Positions 8,050 to 16,600 of a stretch of DNA of 64,000 nucleotides are shown in pieces (the stretch's first letter is position 1; each line of letters starts with the position of its first letter). Where the stretch lies: the NCBI GenBank assembly GCA_964616145.1, contig CAZTRD010000001.1, positions 72,145-136,144 of the forward strand, written 5' to 3'. The notes under the pieces were generated by a model. It was not told where the DNA came from. It searched no databases and worked only from the letters and a program-made list of their open reading frames with translations. Position numbers and translations under genes: made by a program. This stretch comes from JAQTNP01 sp964616145. GTDB lineage: Bacteria; Patescibacteriota; Minisyncoccia; Minisyncoccales; PEYH01.

Positions 8050-9475
8050 ATTTTACATTACAACTAGTATCGCCTATACCAATGCGCCTCCGCACATTGG
8101 TTTTGCGCTTGAATTGGCTCAGGCAGATGTTTTGGCTAGATATTACAGATTGCTAGGCAGAGAAGTATTTTTTCTGACAGGAACAGATGAACACGGGATC
8201 AAGGTGCAAAAGGAGGCGGAAAAGAATCAAATATCTCCGGAAATTTTCAGTTCTCAAATATCTGAAAAGTTCTTATCTCTAACTAAAATCTTAAATATTT
8301 CCAATGATGATTTTATCAGAACAACTGATAAAAAAAGGCATATTCCTGTAGTAGAAAGAATCTGGCAGAAGCTGGTAGATAACGGGGATATATATAAGAG
8401 GGAGTATGAAGGATATTATTGTGTTGGCTGCGAAGCCTTTATCACTTCTAAGGACCTGGAAGGCGGGAAATGTATAATCCATAAAACAGAACCGCAATTG
8501 GTTAAGGAAGAGAATTATTTCTTCAGATTATCTAAATATCAGAAGCAATTAGAAGATATTATTGAGAGGGAGAAAATTAAGATTTATCCAGAAGAAAGAA
8601 AAAATGAAGTTTTAAGTTTCATCAAACAAGGATTGGAAGATATCAGTTTTTCCAGATCAATAAAGAATCTTTCATGGGGTATACCTGTTCCCAATGATGA
8701 AACTCAAATTATGTATGTTTGGGCAGATGCTTTAAGCAACTATATTTCTGCTATCGGCTATTCTTCTGATGTAAAAACATTTGGAAAGTTTTGGCCTGCA
8801 GATATTCAGTGCATTGGAAAAGATATATTAAGATTTCATGCTATACACTGGCCAGCAATGCTTTTGGCCCTAGGGCTTTCAATGCCAAAAGCAATTCTTG
8901 TCCATGGCTTTATCACTTCAGATGGGCAGAAAATGTCTAAAAGCTTGGGAAATGTAGTTGATCCTTTTGAATTGGTCAAGAACTATGGAGTTGATGCAGT
9001 CAGATACTATATCTTAAGGGAGATTCCAACTACCAAGGATGGAGATTTTTCCATTGATAAGTTTTTGAAGAGATATAATGGAGATTTAGCTTCAGGATTA
9101 GGCAATTTTTCTGCCAGAGTCAGCATAATAGCTTTGAAAAATAATATTAAAGTTGATTTAAAGGAAAAAATATCTGATAAAGAACTAGCGGATGTTTTAA
9201 AAGAAACAAAAGAGAAATATGATTCCTTTGTCCAAGAAATAAAATTAAGCGAAGCTTTATCCTGTTTATGGGATTTGATAGGATTTTGCGATAAATTCAT
9301 TGAAAAAGAAAAGATTTGGGAAAATCCAAAAGAAAAAGAAAAAACGATAAAAAACTTAATATTGATTCTTTCTAACCTTTCAGAACTATTAAAGCCATTT
9401 TTGCCAGAAACTGCAGAAAAGATAGTAGAGCAGATAAGAGGATCCAGGAAAGAACCAATATTTCCTAGAATATGA
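8039..9475 (+). CDS. metG: Methionyl-tRNA synthetase
   Basis: This class Ia synthetase charges tRNA-Met. The HIGH equivalent is seen in YTNAPPHIGFALE, and KMSKSLGNVVDP gives the KMSKS loop near residue 302. The connective peptide has a reduced zinc knuckle (YYCVGCEAF...KCIIH). The helical anticodon domain follows. At 478 aa it ends soon after the anticodon-binding bundle and lacks the C-terminal dimerisation (Trbp111-like) domain, so a monomer is likely. The ATG at 8039 lies inside the end of rsmI, and the stop overlaps the tatD start by 4 nt (ATGA). Confidence 0.93.
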   Translation: MKDKFYITTSIAYTNAPPHIGFALELAQADVLARYYRLLGREVFFLTGTDEHGIKVQKEAEKNQISPEIFSSQISEKFLSLTKILNISNDDFIRTTDKKRHIPVVERIWQKLVDNGDIYKREYEGYYCVGCEAFITSKDLEGGKCIIHKTEPQLVKEENYFFRLSKYQKQLEDIIEREKIKIYPEERKNEVLSFIKQGLEDISFSRSIKNLSWGIPVPNDETQIMYVWADALSNYISAIGYSSDVKTFGKFWPADIQCIGKDILRFHAIHWPAMLLALGLSMPKAILVHGFITSDGQKMSKSLGNVVDPFELVKNYGVDAVRYYILREIPTTKDGDFSIDKFLKRYNGDLASGLGNFSARVSIIALKNNIKVDLKEKISDKELADVLKETKEKYDSFVQEIKLSEALSCLWDLIGFCDKFIEKEKIWENPKEKEKTIKNLILILSNLSELLKPFLPETAEKIVEQIRGSRKEPIFPRI

Positions 9476-10290
9476 TATTTGATACTCATGCCCATGTTAA
9501 TTTCAGGGTTTTTGACAATGATAGGGACGAAGTAATCAAGAAATGCCTGGATAGAGGTATTTCTATCATTAATGTTGGAAGCAATTTTAATACGTCTGAA
9601 ATAGCTGTTGATCTGGCTAATCAATATCAAGAAGTATATGCTTCTGTTGGTTTGCATCCGATTCACGTAGATAAGAGCATTTTAAGAGTGAAAGATGAAG
9701 AAGAGGGTATTAATGAAGAATCCAGTTTTGATTATAACAAATACAAAGAATTAGCTAGGGATAGAAAAGTGGTGGCAATTGGAGAAACAGGACTTGATTA
9801 CTATTACCGTCCCAAAACTAAAACCAAATTAGCAGAATTCAAGGCAAAACAAAAAGAAGTTTTGATAAAACAAGTTGAATTAGCAGAAGAATTAAATCTT
9901 CCTATCATTTTTCATTGCCGAATGGCTCATGATGATTTGATAGAGTTCTTAAAGGATAAAAAGCTGAGAGGAGTAATACATTGCTTTACCGGGGATTTAA
10001 ATCAAGCTAAAGAATATATACGAATGGGATACTATTTAGGATTTAATGGAATTATCTTTAAATTGAATCTAGATGAAATTATCAAAGAAATCCCGATAGA
10101 TAGAATTCTTTTAGAAACAGATTGTCCGTATCTTACTCCGTCCGGATATGCTACAGATAGAAATGATCCGATAGGGGTGGAGTATGTGGCAAAAAGGGTA
10201 GCAGAGATTAAAAAGGTAGATCTGACAGAACTTATTAACAAGACGAATGATAATGCGATAAACCTATTCGGATTGGACAAAATACTATAA
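9472..10290 (+). CDS. tatD: TatD-family metal-dependent hydrolase/DNase
   Basis: The 272 aa protein begins with FDTHAHVNFRVF, the H-x-H metal site of the amidohydrolase-fold TatD family. It continues with SVGLHPIHV, AIGETGLDYYY (metal ligand Glu), PIIFHCR, GVIHCFTG and LLETDCPYLTP. All expected ligands are present. TatD proteins are 3'-5' exonucleases linked to DNA repair. A ~20-residue acidic insertion (about residues 74-90) separates strand 3 from the GETGLD motif. It overlaps metG by 4 nt and closes the operon. A gene-free, GC-rich region follows. Confidence 0.9.
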   Translation: MIFDTHAHVNFRVFDNDRDEVIKKCLDRGISIINVGSNFNTSEIAVDLANQYQEVYASVGLHPIHVDKSILRVKDEEEGINEESSFDYNKYKELARDRKVVAIGETGLDYYYRPKTKTKLAEFKAKQKEVLIKQVELAEELNLPIIFHCRMAHDDLIEFLKDKKLRGVIHCFTGDLNQAKEYIRMGYYLGFNGIIFKLNLDEIIKEIPIDRILLETDCPYLTPSGYATDRNDPIGVEYVAKRVAEIKKVDLTELINKTNDNAINLFGLDKIL

Positions 10291-10307
10291 TTGTGATATC
10301 ATATAAT
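10286..10307 (+). promoter_or_regulatory. Two candidate -10 boxes for the 10313-10496 cassette
   Basis: TATAAT occurs at 10286-10291 and again at 10302-10307, just before the GC-rich cassette. No good -35 hexamer is seen at either spacing, so which box is used is unclear. Confidence 0.4.
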
Positions 10308-10335
10308 TACCTGACACCATAAGGAGGTGATTCTA

Positions 10336-10440
10336 ATGAAATGGTGTCCTGAGAAAAGGAAAGCGTTCCCGATCCTTGAGAGAGTCGGGAATGCGCTCGT
10401 TCGTCAGTTCGCCCCTCTCGCTGGCCGGCCTTTGGGCTAG
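10336..10440 (+). CDS. 34-codon orphan ORF behind a perfect Shine-Dalgarno sequence, or a structured RNA
   Basis: An ATG at 10336 opens a 34-codon frame (starts MKWCPEKRKAFP, ends AGRPLG) to TAG at 10438-10440. It is preceded by AAGGAGGTGAT, an 11-base complement to the usual 3' end of 16S rRNA, at 8 nt spacing. That strength is exceptional in this window. The SD and ATG lie in the loop of an 8-bp inverted repeat (GACACCAT 10313-10320, ATGGTGTC 10341-10348). Two more strong hairpins overlap the frame: GCGTTCCCGA/TCGGGAATGC (363-372/385-394 of the 10 kb block) and a 13-bp stem CCCTCTCGCTGGC/GCCAGCGAGAGGG (10413-10425/10440-10452). Translation is plausible, but the structure fits a non-coding RNA equally well. 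I recognise no family. Confidence 0.45.
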   Translation: MKWCPEKRKAFPILERVGNALVRQFAPLAGRPLG

Positions 10441-10471
10441 CCAGCGAGAGGGCATACAACCTAACTATTAT

Positions 10472-10496
10472 AAACAGGTCTTCCCTGTTTTTGTTT
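10472..10496 (+). terminator. Rho-independent terminator of the 10313 cassette
   Basis: AAACAGG (10472-10478) pairs with CCTGTTT (10484-10490) and is followed by a T-rich tract TTGTTTT. Confidence 0.7.
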
Positions 10497-10508
10497 TGGG
10501 ATATACTA

Positions 10509-10536
10509 TTGACAAGATTATTTCTATAAGTAGGAT
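10509..10536 (+). promoter_or_regulatory. Promoter of the tRNA-like pair
   Basis: A consensus -35 TTGACA (10509-10514) is followed after 16 nt by TAGGAT (10531-10536). The first tRNA-like gene starts 12 nt further on. Confidence 0.6.
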
Positions 10537-10547
10537 TATAGATATCA

Positions 10548-10637
10548 GCCGGGGTGGTGGAAAAGGGCAGACACGCACAAGTCTTCACGATTGTGTGAGG
10601 ATGATCCCTCGTGTAGGTTCAAATCCTACCCTCGGCA
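10548..10637 (+). tRNA. tRNA-Leu-like gene with an enlarged anticodon loop
   Basis: The body is a class II tRNA of leucine type. It has a 7-bp acceptor stem (GCCGGGG/CCTCGGC), a Leu-like D arm (GTG-GAAAAGGGCAGA-CAC), a long variable arm (GAGG...CCTC) and a T arm GTAGG-TTCAAAT-CCTAC. The anticodon stem CACAA/TTGTG encloses a 10-nt loop (GTCTTCACGA) instead of 7 nt. No leucine anticodon can be read in register. If a G is bulged and T-A paired, the remaining 7-nt loop CTTCACG would present UCA. CCA is not encoded, unlike the normal tRNA-Leu(CAA) at 21433. It may be degenerate or specialised. Confidence 0.6.
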
Positions 10638-10656
10638 ATAGTACGCTTTGCACTCC

Positions 10657-10726
10657 GGTGACGTAGCTCAATTGGTAGAGCACTGGGATAAATCCCGGGG
10701 GTGGGGTTCGATTCCTCCCGTCACCT
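10657..10726 (+). tRNA. tRNA-like gene with a shortened anticodon arm, identity unclear
   Basis: The acceptor stem GGTGACG/CGTCACC, D arm GCTC-AATTGGTA-GAGC and T loop TTCGATT are normal. The gene is only 70 nt without CCA, three short of a standard class I tRNA. Pairing CTGGG with CCCGG leaves a 6-nt loop ATAAAT and a 3-nt variable region. No conventional N-U-anticodon-R-N loop is present. The T stem has one mismatch. It lies 19 nt after the other odd tRNA and shares its promoter and terminator. Confidence 0.5.
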
Positions 10727-10738
10727 TTAGTGCGGTTC

Positions 10739-10778
10739 AGCGGTCCAGGGCAATGCTTCTGGACCGCTTGCCCTTTTT
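10739..10778 (+). terminator. Terminator after the tRNA-like pair
   Basis: AGCGGTCCAG (10739-10748) and CTGGACCGCT (10759-10768) form a perfect 10-bp stem. The tract TGCCCTTTTT follows. Confidence 0.85.
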
Positions 10779-10813
10779 GTAATAGAAAGGTAATTGATAT
10801 AGAATTAAATATT

Positions 10814-13249
10814 ATGGCTTCTTACGATTTCAAGACAATTGAAAAGAAGTGGCAAGAAAACTGGGATAAAAAAGGGATTTTTTTGGTTGATGAGAAATCA
10901 AAAAAACCAAAAGCATATATTCTAGATATGTTTCCATATCCTTCCGGAGCCGGATTGCATGTTGGTCATCCAAGAGGATATATCGGAACAGATATCATCG
11001 CCAGATTCATGAAGATGAAAGGATATAATGTTTTGCATCCCATGGGATGGGATGCATTTGGTCTTCCGGCAGAAAACTATGCCATCAAAACAGGCATTCA
11101 TCCGGAAATATCTACTAAAGAAAACATCCATAAGTTTAAAAAACAAATGGATCTGATTGGTCTTTCATATGATTGGTCCAGGGAAGTAAATACATCAAAT
11201 CCGAGTTATTACAAATGGACTCAATGGATATTCCTTTTGCTTTTTAAGAAGGGTTTAGCATATCAAGCGGTTTTGCCAATCAATTGGTGTCCGTCTTGCA
11301 AGACAGGGTTAGCTAATGAAGAAGTAGTGAATGGAAAATGCGAGAGATGCGGGACAGAAGTTACCAAAAAGAATATCAGACAATGGGTATTGAAGATTAC
11401 TGCATATAGCCAGGAGCTATTAGATGGATTAGAGGGATTAGATTGGCCGGAGAAGATTAAAGAAATGCAGAGAAATTGGATAGGGAAATCAGAAGGAGCT
11501 GATATTAATTTTCAGGTTAAAGATTCTGATGTGAAGATCAAAGTTTTTACAACTAGGCCCGACACTATTTTTGGAGCCACATTCCTTGTTTTGGCTCCAG
11601 AGCATCCGATATTAGATAGTATTATTAGTAAAGAAAAGCTAGAAGTTAAAAAATATCAAGAAGAGACAAAAAAGAAATTAGATATAGATAGGCAATTGGA
11701 AGATAAAGAAAAAACAGGAGTATTTATCGGTTCCTATGCTGTTAATCCTGCAACAGGAAAAGAAATACCGATATATATAGCTGACTATGTCCTTCCATAT
11801 TACGGCTACGGAGCAATAATAGCAGTTCCTGCTCACGATCAAAGGGACTGGGATTTTGCTAAAAAATATGGACTGGAGATTATACAAGTAATTCAATCCC
11901 AAGAAAACCTTGAGAGGGTATATATCGGAGAAGGAGATTTGATGAATTCCGGAAAGTTTGATGGAATAAATTCTTCTAAAGCCCAGAAAGAAATAGTTTC
12001 TTGGTTGAAGAAAAAAGGTTTTGCCGATTTTACTGTTAACTATAAATTAAGGGATTGGGTATTCTCCCGCCAGAGATATTGGGGAGAACCAATACCTTTG
12101 GTATTTTGTCCTCATTGCAAAGAAGAAATTGAATCAGGCAAATACAAGAAAAATGAATTCAGCAAAGGAGAAATATTAAATCCTGGCTGGATTGCTTTGG
12201 AAGAAAAAGATTTACCTTTAACATTGCCAGAGGTTGATAAATTTGAACCTACTGGGACAGGGGAATCTCCCTTAATCAATGTGGCATATTGGATAAAAAC
12301 CAAATGTCCTAAATGCGGGGGAGAGGCAAAAAGAGAAACAAATACCATGCCTCAATGGGCAGGCTCTTGTTGGTATTTTATCCGCTATGCTGATCCTGAT
12401 AATGAAAAGGAAATTATTGATAGGAAAAAAGAAAAGAAATGGTTGCCTGTTGATTTCTACATTGGAGGAGCAGAGCATGCAGTTTTGCATCTCTTGTATT
12501 CCAGATTCTGGATCAAAGTATTAAAAGAAGAAAAGATCATTTCTTTTGACGAGCCATTTCTTAAATTAAGAACCATTGGTCTGATTCTAGCTCCAGATGG
12601 ACAAAAGATGTCAAAATCAAGGGGTAATGTGATAAACCCAGATGATATTATTGAAGAATATGGGGCTGATGCTTTCAGAATCCATGAAATGTTCATGGGC
12701 CCATTTGATCAGCCAATCAACTGGGATACAAAAAGCATTCTGGGAGCTAAAAGATTTTTAGAGAAGGTATATGCTGCATCTAAAAACATTTCTGATAAAT
12801 CGTCTTTTAAAACAGGAAAGTTGTTGCATAAGACGATAAAGAAAGTAACAGAAGATATACAAGAGCAGAAATTCAATACTGCTATTGCTGCAATGATGGA
12901 ATTCATTAATAATATTGATCAGATATCTTTTGAAGATTTCAGAAAATTCCTTAAGATATTATCAGTATTTGCCCCCCATATATCGGAAGAATTGTATAAG
13001 CCAGAGGTTTCCATATTCAATGAATCTTGGCCAGAATACAACAAGAATCTTATCATCGATGAAAAGATAGAAATAATAGTGCAAGTGAATGGAAAATTAA
13101 GAGATACAATTTCTGTTAATCTTGACTCTAATGAAGAAGAAGTCAAGAATCTTGCTTTACAATCAGAAAAGATCCAGAAACATCTGGAAGAAAAAGAGAT
13201 TGGAAAGACAATCTTTGTTAAAAACAAATTAATTAATCTAGTAACATGA
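10814..13249 (+). CDS. leuS: Leucyl-tRNA synthetase
   Basis: This class Ia synthetase charges tRNA-Leu and edits mischarged products. The HIGH region reads PYPSGAGLHVGHPRGY (about residues 37-52). A zinc knuckle CPSCKTGLANEEV...CERCG follows. The CP1 editing domain shows TTRPDTIFGATFLVLAPEH and AHDQRDWDFAKKYG. The catalytic core resumes with RQRYWGEPIPLV, a second zinc site CPHC...CPKCGG, and KMSKSRGNVINPDD. The C-terminal domain ends near QVNGKLRDTI. I start at ATG 10814 (MASYDFKTIEKKW), which matches the family; an upstream extension would run into the tRNA terminator. At 811 aa the length is normal. It overlaps the next gene by 4 nt. Confidence 0.95.
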   Translation: MASYDFKTIEKKWQENWDKKGIFLVDEKSKKPKAYILDMFPYPSGAGLHVGHPRGYIGTDIIARFMKMKGYNVLHPMGWDAFGLPAENYAIKTGIHPEISTKENIHKFKKQMDLIGLSYDWSREVNTSNPSYYKWTQWIFLLLFKKGLAYQAVLPINWCPSCKTGLANEEVVNGKCERCGTEVTKKNIRQWVLKITAYSQELLDGLEGLDWPEKIKEMQRNWIGKSEGADINFQVKDSDVKIKVFTTRPDTIFGATFLVLAPEHPILDSIISKEKLEVKKYQEETKKKLDIDRQLEDKEKTGVFIGSYAVNPATGKEIPIYIADYVLPYYGYGAIIAVPAHDQRDWDFAKKYGLEIIQVIQSQENLERVYIGEGDLMNSGKFDGINSSKAQKEIVSWLKKKGFADFTVNYKLRDWVFSRQRYWGEPIPLVFCPHCKEEIESGKYKKNEFSKGEILNPGWIALEEKDLPLTLPEVDKFEPTGTGESPLINVAYWIKTKCPKCGGEAKRETNTMPQWAGSCWYFIRYADPDNEKEIIDRKKEKKWLPVDFYIGGAEHAVLHLLYSRFWIKVLKEEKIISFDEPFLKLRTIGLILAPDGQKMSKSRGNVINPDDIIEEYGADAFRIHEMFMGPFDQPINWDTKSILGAKRFLEKVYAASKNISDKSSFKTGKLLHKTIKKVTEDIQEQKFNTAIAAMMEFINNIDQISFEDFRKFLKILSVFAPHISEELYKPEVSIFNESWPEYNKNLIIDEKIEIIVQVNGKLRDTISVNLDSNEEEVKNLALQSEKIQKHLEEKEIGKTIFVKNKLINLVT

Positions 13250-13677
13250 AATTAGATATTGGACAGAGAGATAAACGAAAATTAGCAAAAAATATTATTT
13301 TTATAATTAATATAATACTGTTTTTGATAACAATGTCTTTTCCAGAATTAATTTTTGAACCAAAATTTGAATCTAACAACGGCTTTGTCATTTTACCATG
13401 CTTCCTTTTTACCCTTTACGTTGCCGTAGGGATGCCCTTATTGCTGGGAGGGCATATTATAGATCTATTAAAAAAGAAGGATAAAGGATTTACATTTCTC
13501 GGAGCGATTCTATACCCCGCCTTAACATATCTGGTTTTGTCGGCATGGGGATCTTTAACCGAAGAAATGGAAGGTCTGTCAATAATTTTCCTAATGGTTA
13601 TATTCATACCCCTATATTTTATCGTTGGTTTAGTTTCCGCTATTGTAGAGTCTCGGAGAAATAAAATTAAACCTTAA
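13246..13677 (+). CDS. Small integral membrane protein, unknown
   Basis: The 143 aa protein has a basic N-terminus (DIGQRDKRKLAKN) and four hydrophobic segments at about residues 17-35, 46-67, 80-98 and 111-133. Short charged loops, including LLKKKDKG, separate them. No family motif is recognised. It overlaps the leuS end by 4 nt (ATGA) and ends 4 nt before glmS, so it is probably part of a leuS-glmS transcription unit. Confidence 0.6.
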   Translation: MKLDIGQRDKRKLAKNIIFIINIILFLITMSFPELIFEPKFESNNGFVILPCFLFTLYVAVGMPLLLGGHIIDLLKKKDKGFTFLGAILYPALTYLVLSAWGSLTEEMEGLSIIFLMVIFIPLYFIVGLVSAIVESRRNKIKP

Positions 13678-13681
13678 CTTC

Positions 13682-16600
13682 ATGTGCGGAATTGTAGGAT
13701 ATATTGGTAAAAAAGAAGCATTGCCCATCATTATTGATGGGCTTAAGCGCCTTGAATACCGCGGATATGATTCTGCCGGTGTTGTTGTATTAGAGAAACA
13801 AGCATCCTTGGTTAAAGTAAAAGGAAGAGTAAAGGATTTAACTGATAAATTAGATGGTCAAAAGATTTTAGGAAGTTGTGGTATTGGGCATTGTTTGCCA
13901 CCAAACGTTTTAATTCAGTTGGCTGATGGCAGAATTCTAGAGATTTCAAAAATTACAGATAAAGATAAAATTTTATGCTTAAATCCAAAGACATTAAAAT
14001 TTGTGCCTGGGAAGGTCAAGGTTTTTAAGCACGAATCGCCAGATTATATTTATAATATCAAAACAAAGTCAGGCTTTTTAAATGCGACTGCTGCTCACAA
14101 GATGCTTATTTTCTCTGATGGAATTATTCAGAATAAAGTTGTTAAAGATATAAGGAAGGGAGATTTATTAATTTTTCCCAAACAAATAGAGATAACTGGT
14201 AAAAAGATAAATTTCCAAAAGTGTTTTGCCAAAAGATATTATGAGCTTAGCGATAGAGCTGTGGACATGATTAGGTCTGCCATAAAAGAGAAATCGTTAA
14301 CCTTGTCCGAACTAGGCCGTAAGATAAAAATTAGCGATAAATATTTACGTCATATCATCAATAATGATCGAAATATCCGAGAAGATTACCTCAAAAAGAT
14401 TTTATTTCACCTAAACGTCTTTTTTGATAAAAAAGAATTTGTTCCTGTAGACACGATCCATGGAAAGTTTATAAAACTTCCAGCTCAAAGCTCGGAGAAA
14501 TTAATGCAGATTTTAGGATATCTTCTGGGAGATGGCACGGTTCAACCCAAGACAATAAGGTTTAAAGATTTAAATAAGCAATTATTACAACATTATCAAG
14601 GCCTTATAAATAAGGTATTCAATGTAAGGGGAAGGGTGGTATCTCAGAAAGATACTGCTGCATACCTATTAGAAGTTAACAGTCAATATTTATCTCGTTG
14701 GCTTAAAGTTAATATTATCGACAGAAGTGATGATTTTTTTGGAGAAATCGGGAAACTACCCAACAAAGAAATAGCAGCATTTCTAAGAGGATTATTCGAT
14801 GCAGAGGGGTGCGTTAGTTTGCAATCTAAACAAATAACCCTCAGAATGACAAATCAACGATTAGTAAAAACTGTCCAGATGCTATTGCCGCGTTTTAATA
14901 TTTTATGCTCTTTCACGAAAACAACAAGAAAAAATAAAAATTGGTCAGATGTTTTTAATATCTCTATTAATAATTTCGATGGTACTAAAAAATTCCTAGA
15001 TATTGTGAGGGTTTCTTCACAAGAAAAGCTAAAAAGATGTAAGGCAATTGTAAAACAGATGGAGTTAGATCAATTAAATTTTTCTTTTAAATATCTACCC
15101 TTTACCAAGAAAGAAATATACGAAAGATATATAAATCCTTTGAAAATTCCGCACGGGAAAATAAAAAAGTTGCTGGGAAACGCAAACAATGATTTTCTCA
15201 CTGGCAAAAAATTCAAAGAGTTGATAGATTATATTATAAAGAATTATCCCGATAAGAAGATAGAAAAAGAGCTCAAAATGTTTTCTGAGGGAAATATTGT
15301 ATTTCAGCCAGCGCAAGAGATCAAGAAAATCAAATCACAGAACAAATACTTGTTTGATATAGAAGTTTCTCCACATGCTAATTTTATTGCAGATGGTTTT
15401 CTAACTCATAATAGTAGATGGGCGACTCATGGAGAACCATCAGAGGTTAATGCTCATCCTCATTTCGATTGTAAAAAAGAGATATTTGTGGTTCATAATG
15501 GAATACTTGAAAACTACGTTTCTCTTAAAGAGAAATTAATAGAGAAAGGACATAAATTTGTATCTGAAACAGATACAGAAGTTATCGCCCATTTAATAGA
15601 GGAATTCTTTGATGGAAATTTAGAAGATGCTTTAAGACGAGCATTAAAAGAAATGGTTGGGGCCTATGCTATTGCGGTAGTTTCTATAAAAGATCCTGGG
15701 AAAATAGTTTTTGCTAAAAAATCCAGTCCATTATTGGTTGGTATCGGCGAAGGAGAAAACTTTATCGCTTCTGATGCGCCAGCCATATTAGGGAATACAA
15801 AAAAGGTAATATATTTAGAAGACAATGAATTGGGAGTAATTACTGCCAATGATTTTAAAATCATTGATTTAGAAAATAATAGAATAGAAAAAAAGATTTC
15901 TCTTTTGGAATGGGACCTAGAGGAAGCAGAGAAAAAGGGATATCCTCATTTCATGTTTAAAGAAATAATAGAAGAAGGGGATGCAGTTAGGAATGCTTTA
16001 AGAGGAAGAATCCTTCCAGAAGAAGGAGCTATCAAATTTGGAGGATTAGAAGATATAGAAGAAAAATTAAGAAATGTTGAGAGGATTACAATTATTGCTA
16101 TGGGGACAGCATATCTGGCAGGATTTGTTGGCAAGTACATGTTAGAAGAATATGCTCAAATGCCTGTTATGTTAGAGAATGCATCTGAATTTAGATACAA
16201 AAAATCAATTATTGATAAGAATTCAGTAGTAATTGCAGTTTCTCAATCTGGAGAAACTGCAGATACTCTTTTTGCTGTGAAAGAGGCAAAAAGACAAGGA
16301 GCTTTAACCCTGGGCATTATTAACGTGGTAGGTTCCAGTATAGCTAGAGAAGTGGACGCCGGGATATATAACCATGCGGGACCAGAGATAGGAGTGGCCT
16401 CAACTAAGGCCTTTATCTCCGAGTTAGCCGTGTTTGCCCTACTATCTGTATTCTTGGGTAGACAAAGAGGCATGTCTCCTGTAATGGGCAAAAGAATCAT
16501 CCAGGAGCTTAACGAGATCCCATCCTTGATAGGGGGCATATTTAAACAAGAAGATAGGATAAAAGAACTAGCTAAGAAGTACTATAAACATGAAGATTTC

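Noticed and set aside
10548..10637. tRNA-Sec assignment for the odd tRNA
   Set aside because: It has a 7-bp acceptor stem and Leu-type D arm, not the 8-bp acceptor and 6-bp D stem of bacterial tRNA-Sec.
10376..10666. 96-codon plus-strand frame through the tRNA-like genes
   Set aside because: It runs across a terminator and a tRNA; no start signal or family.
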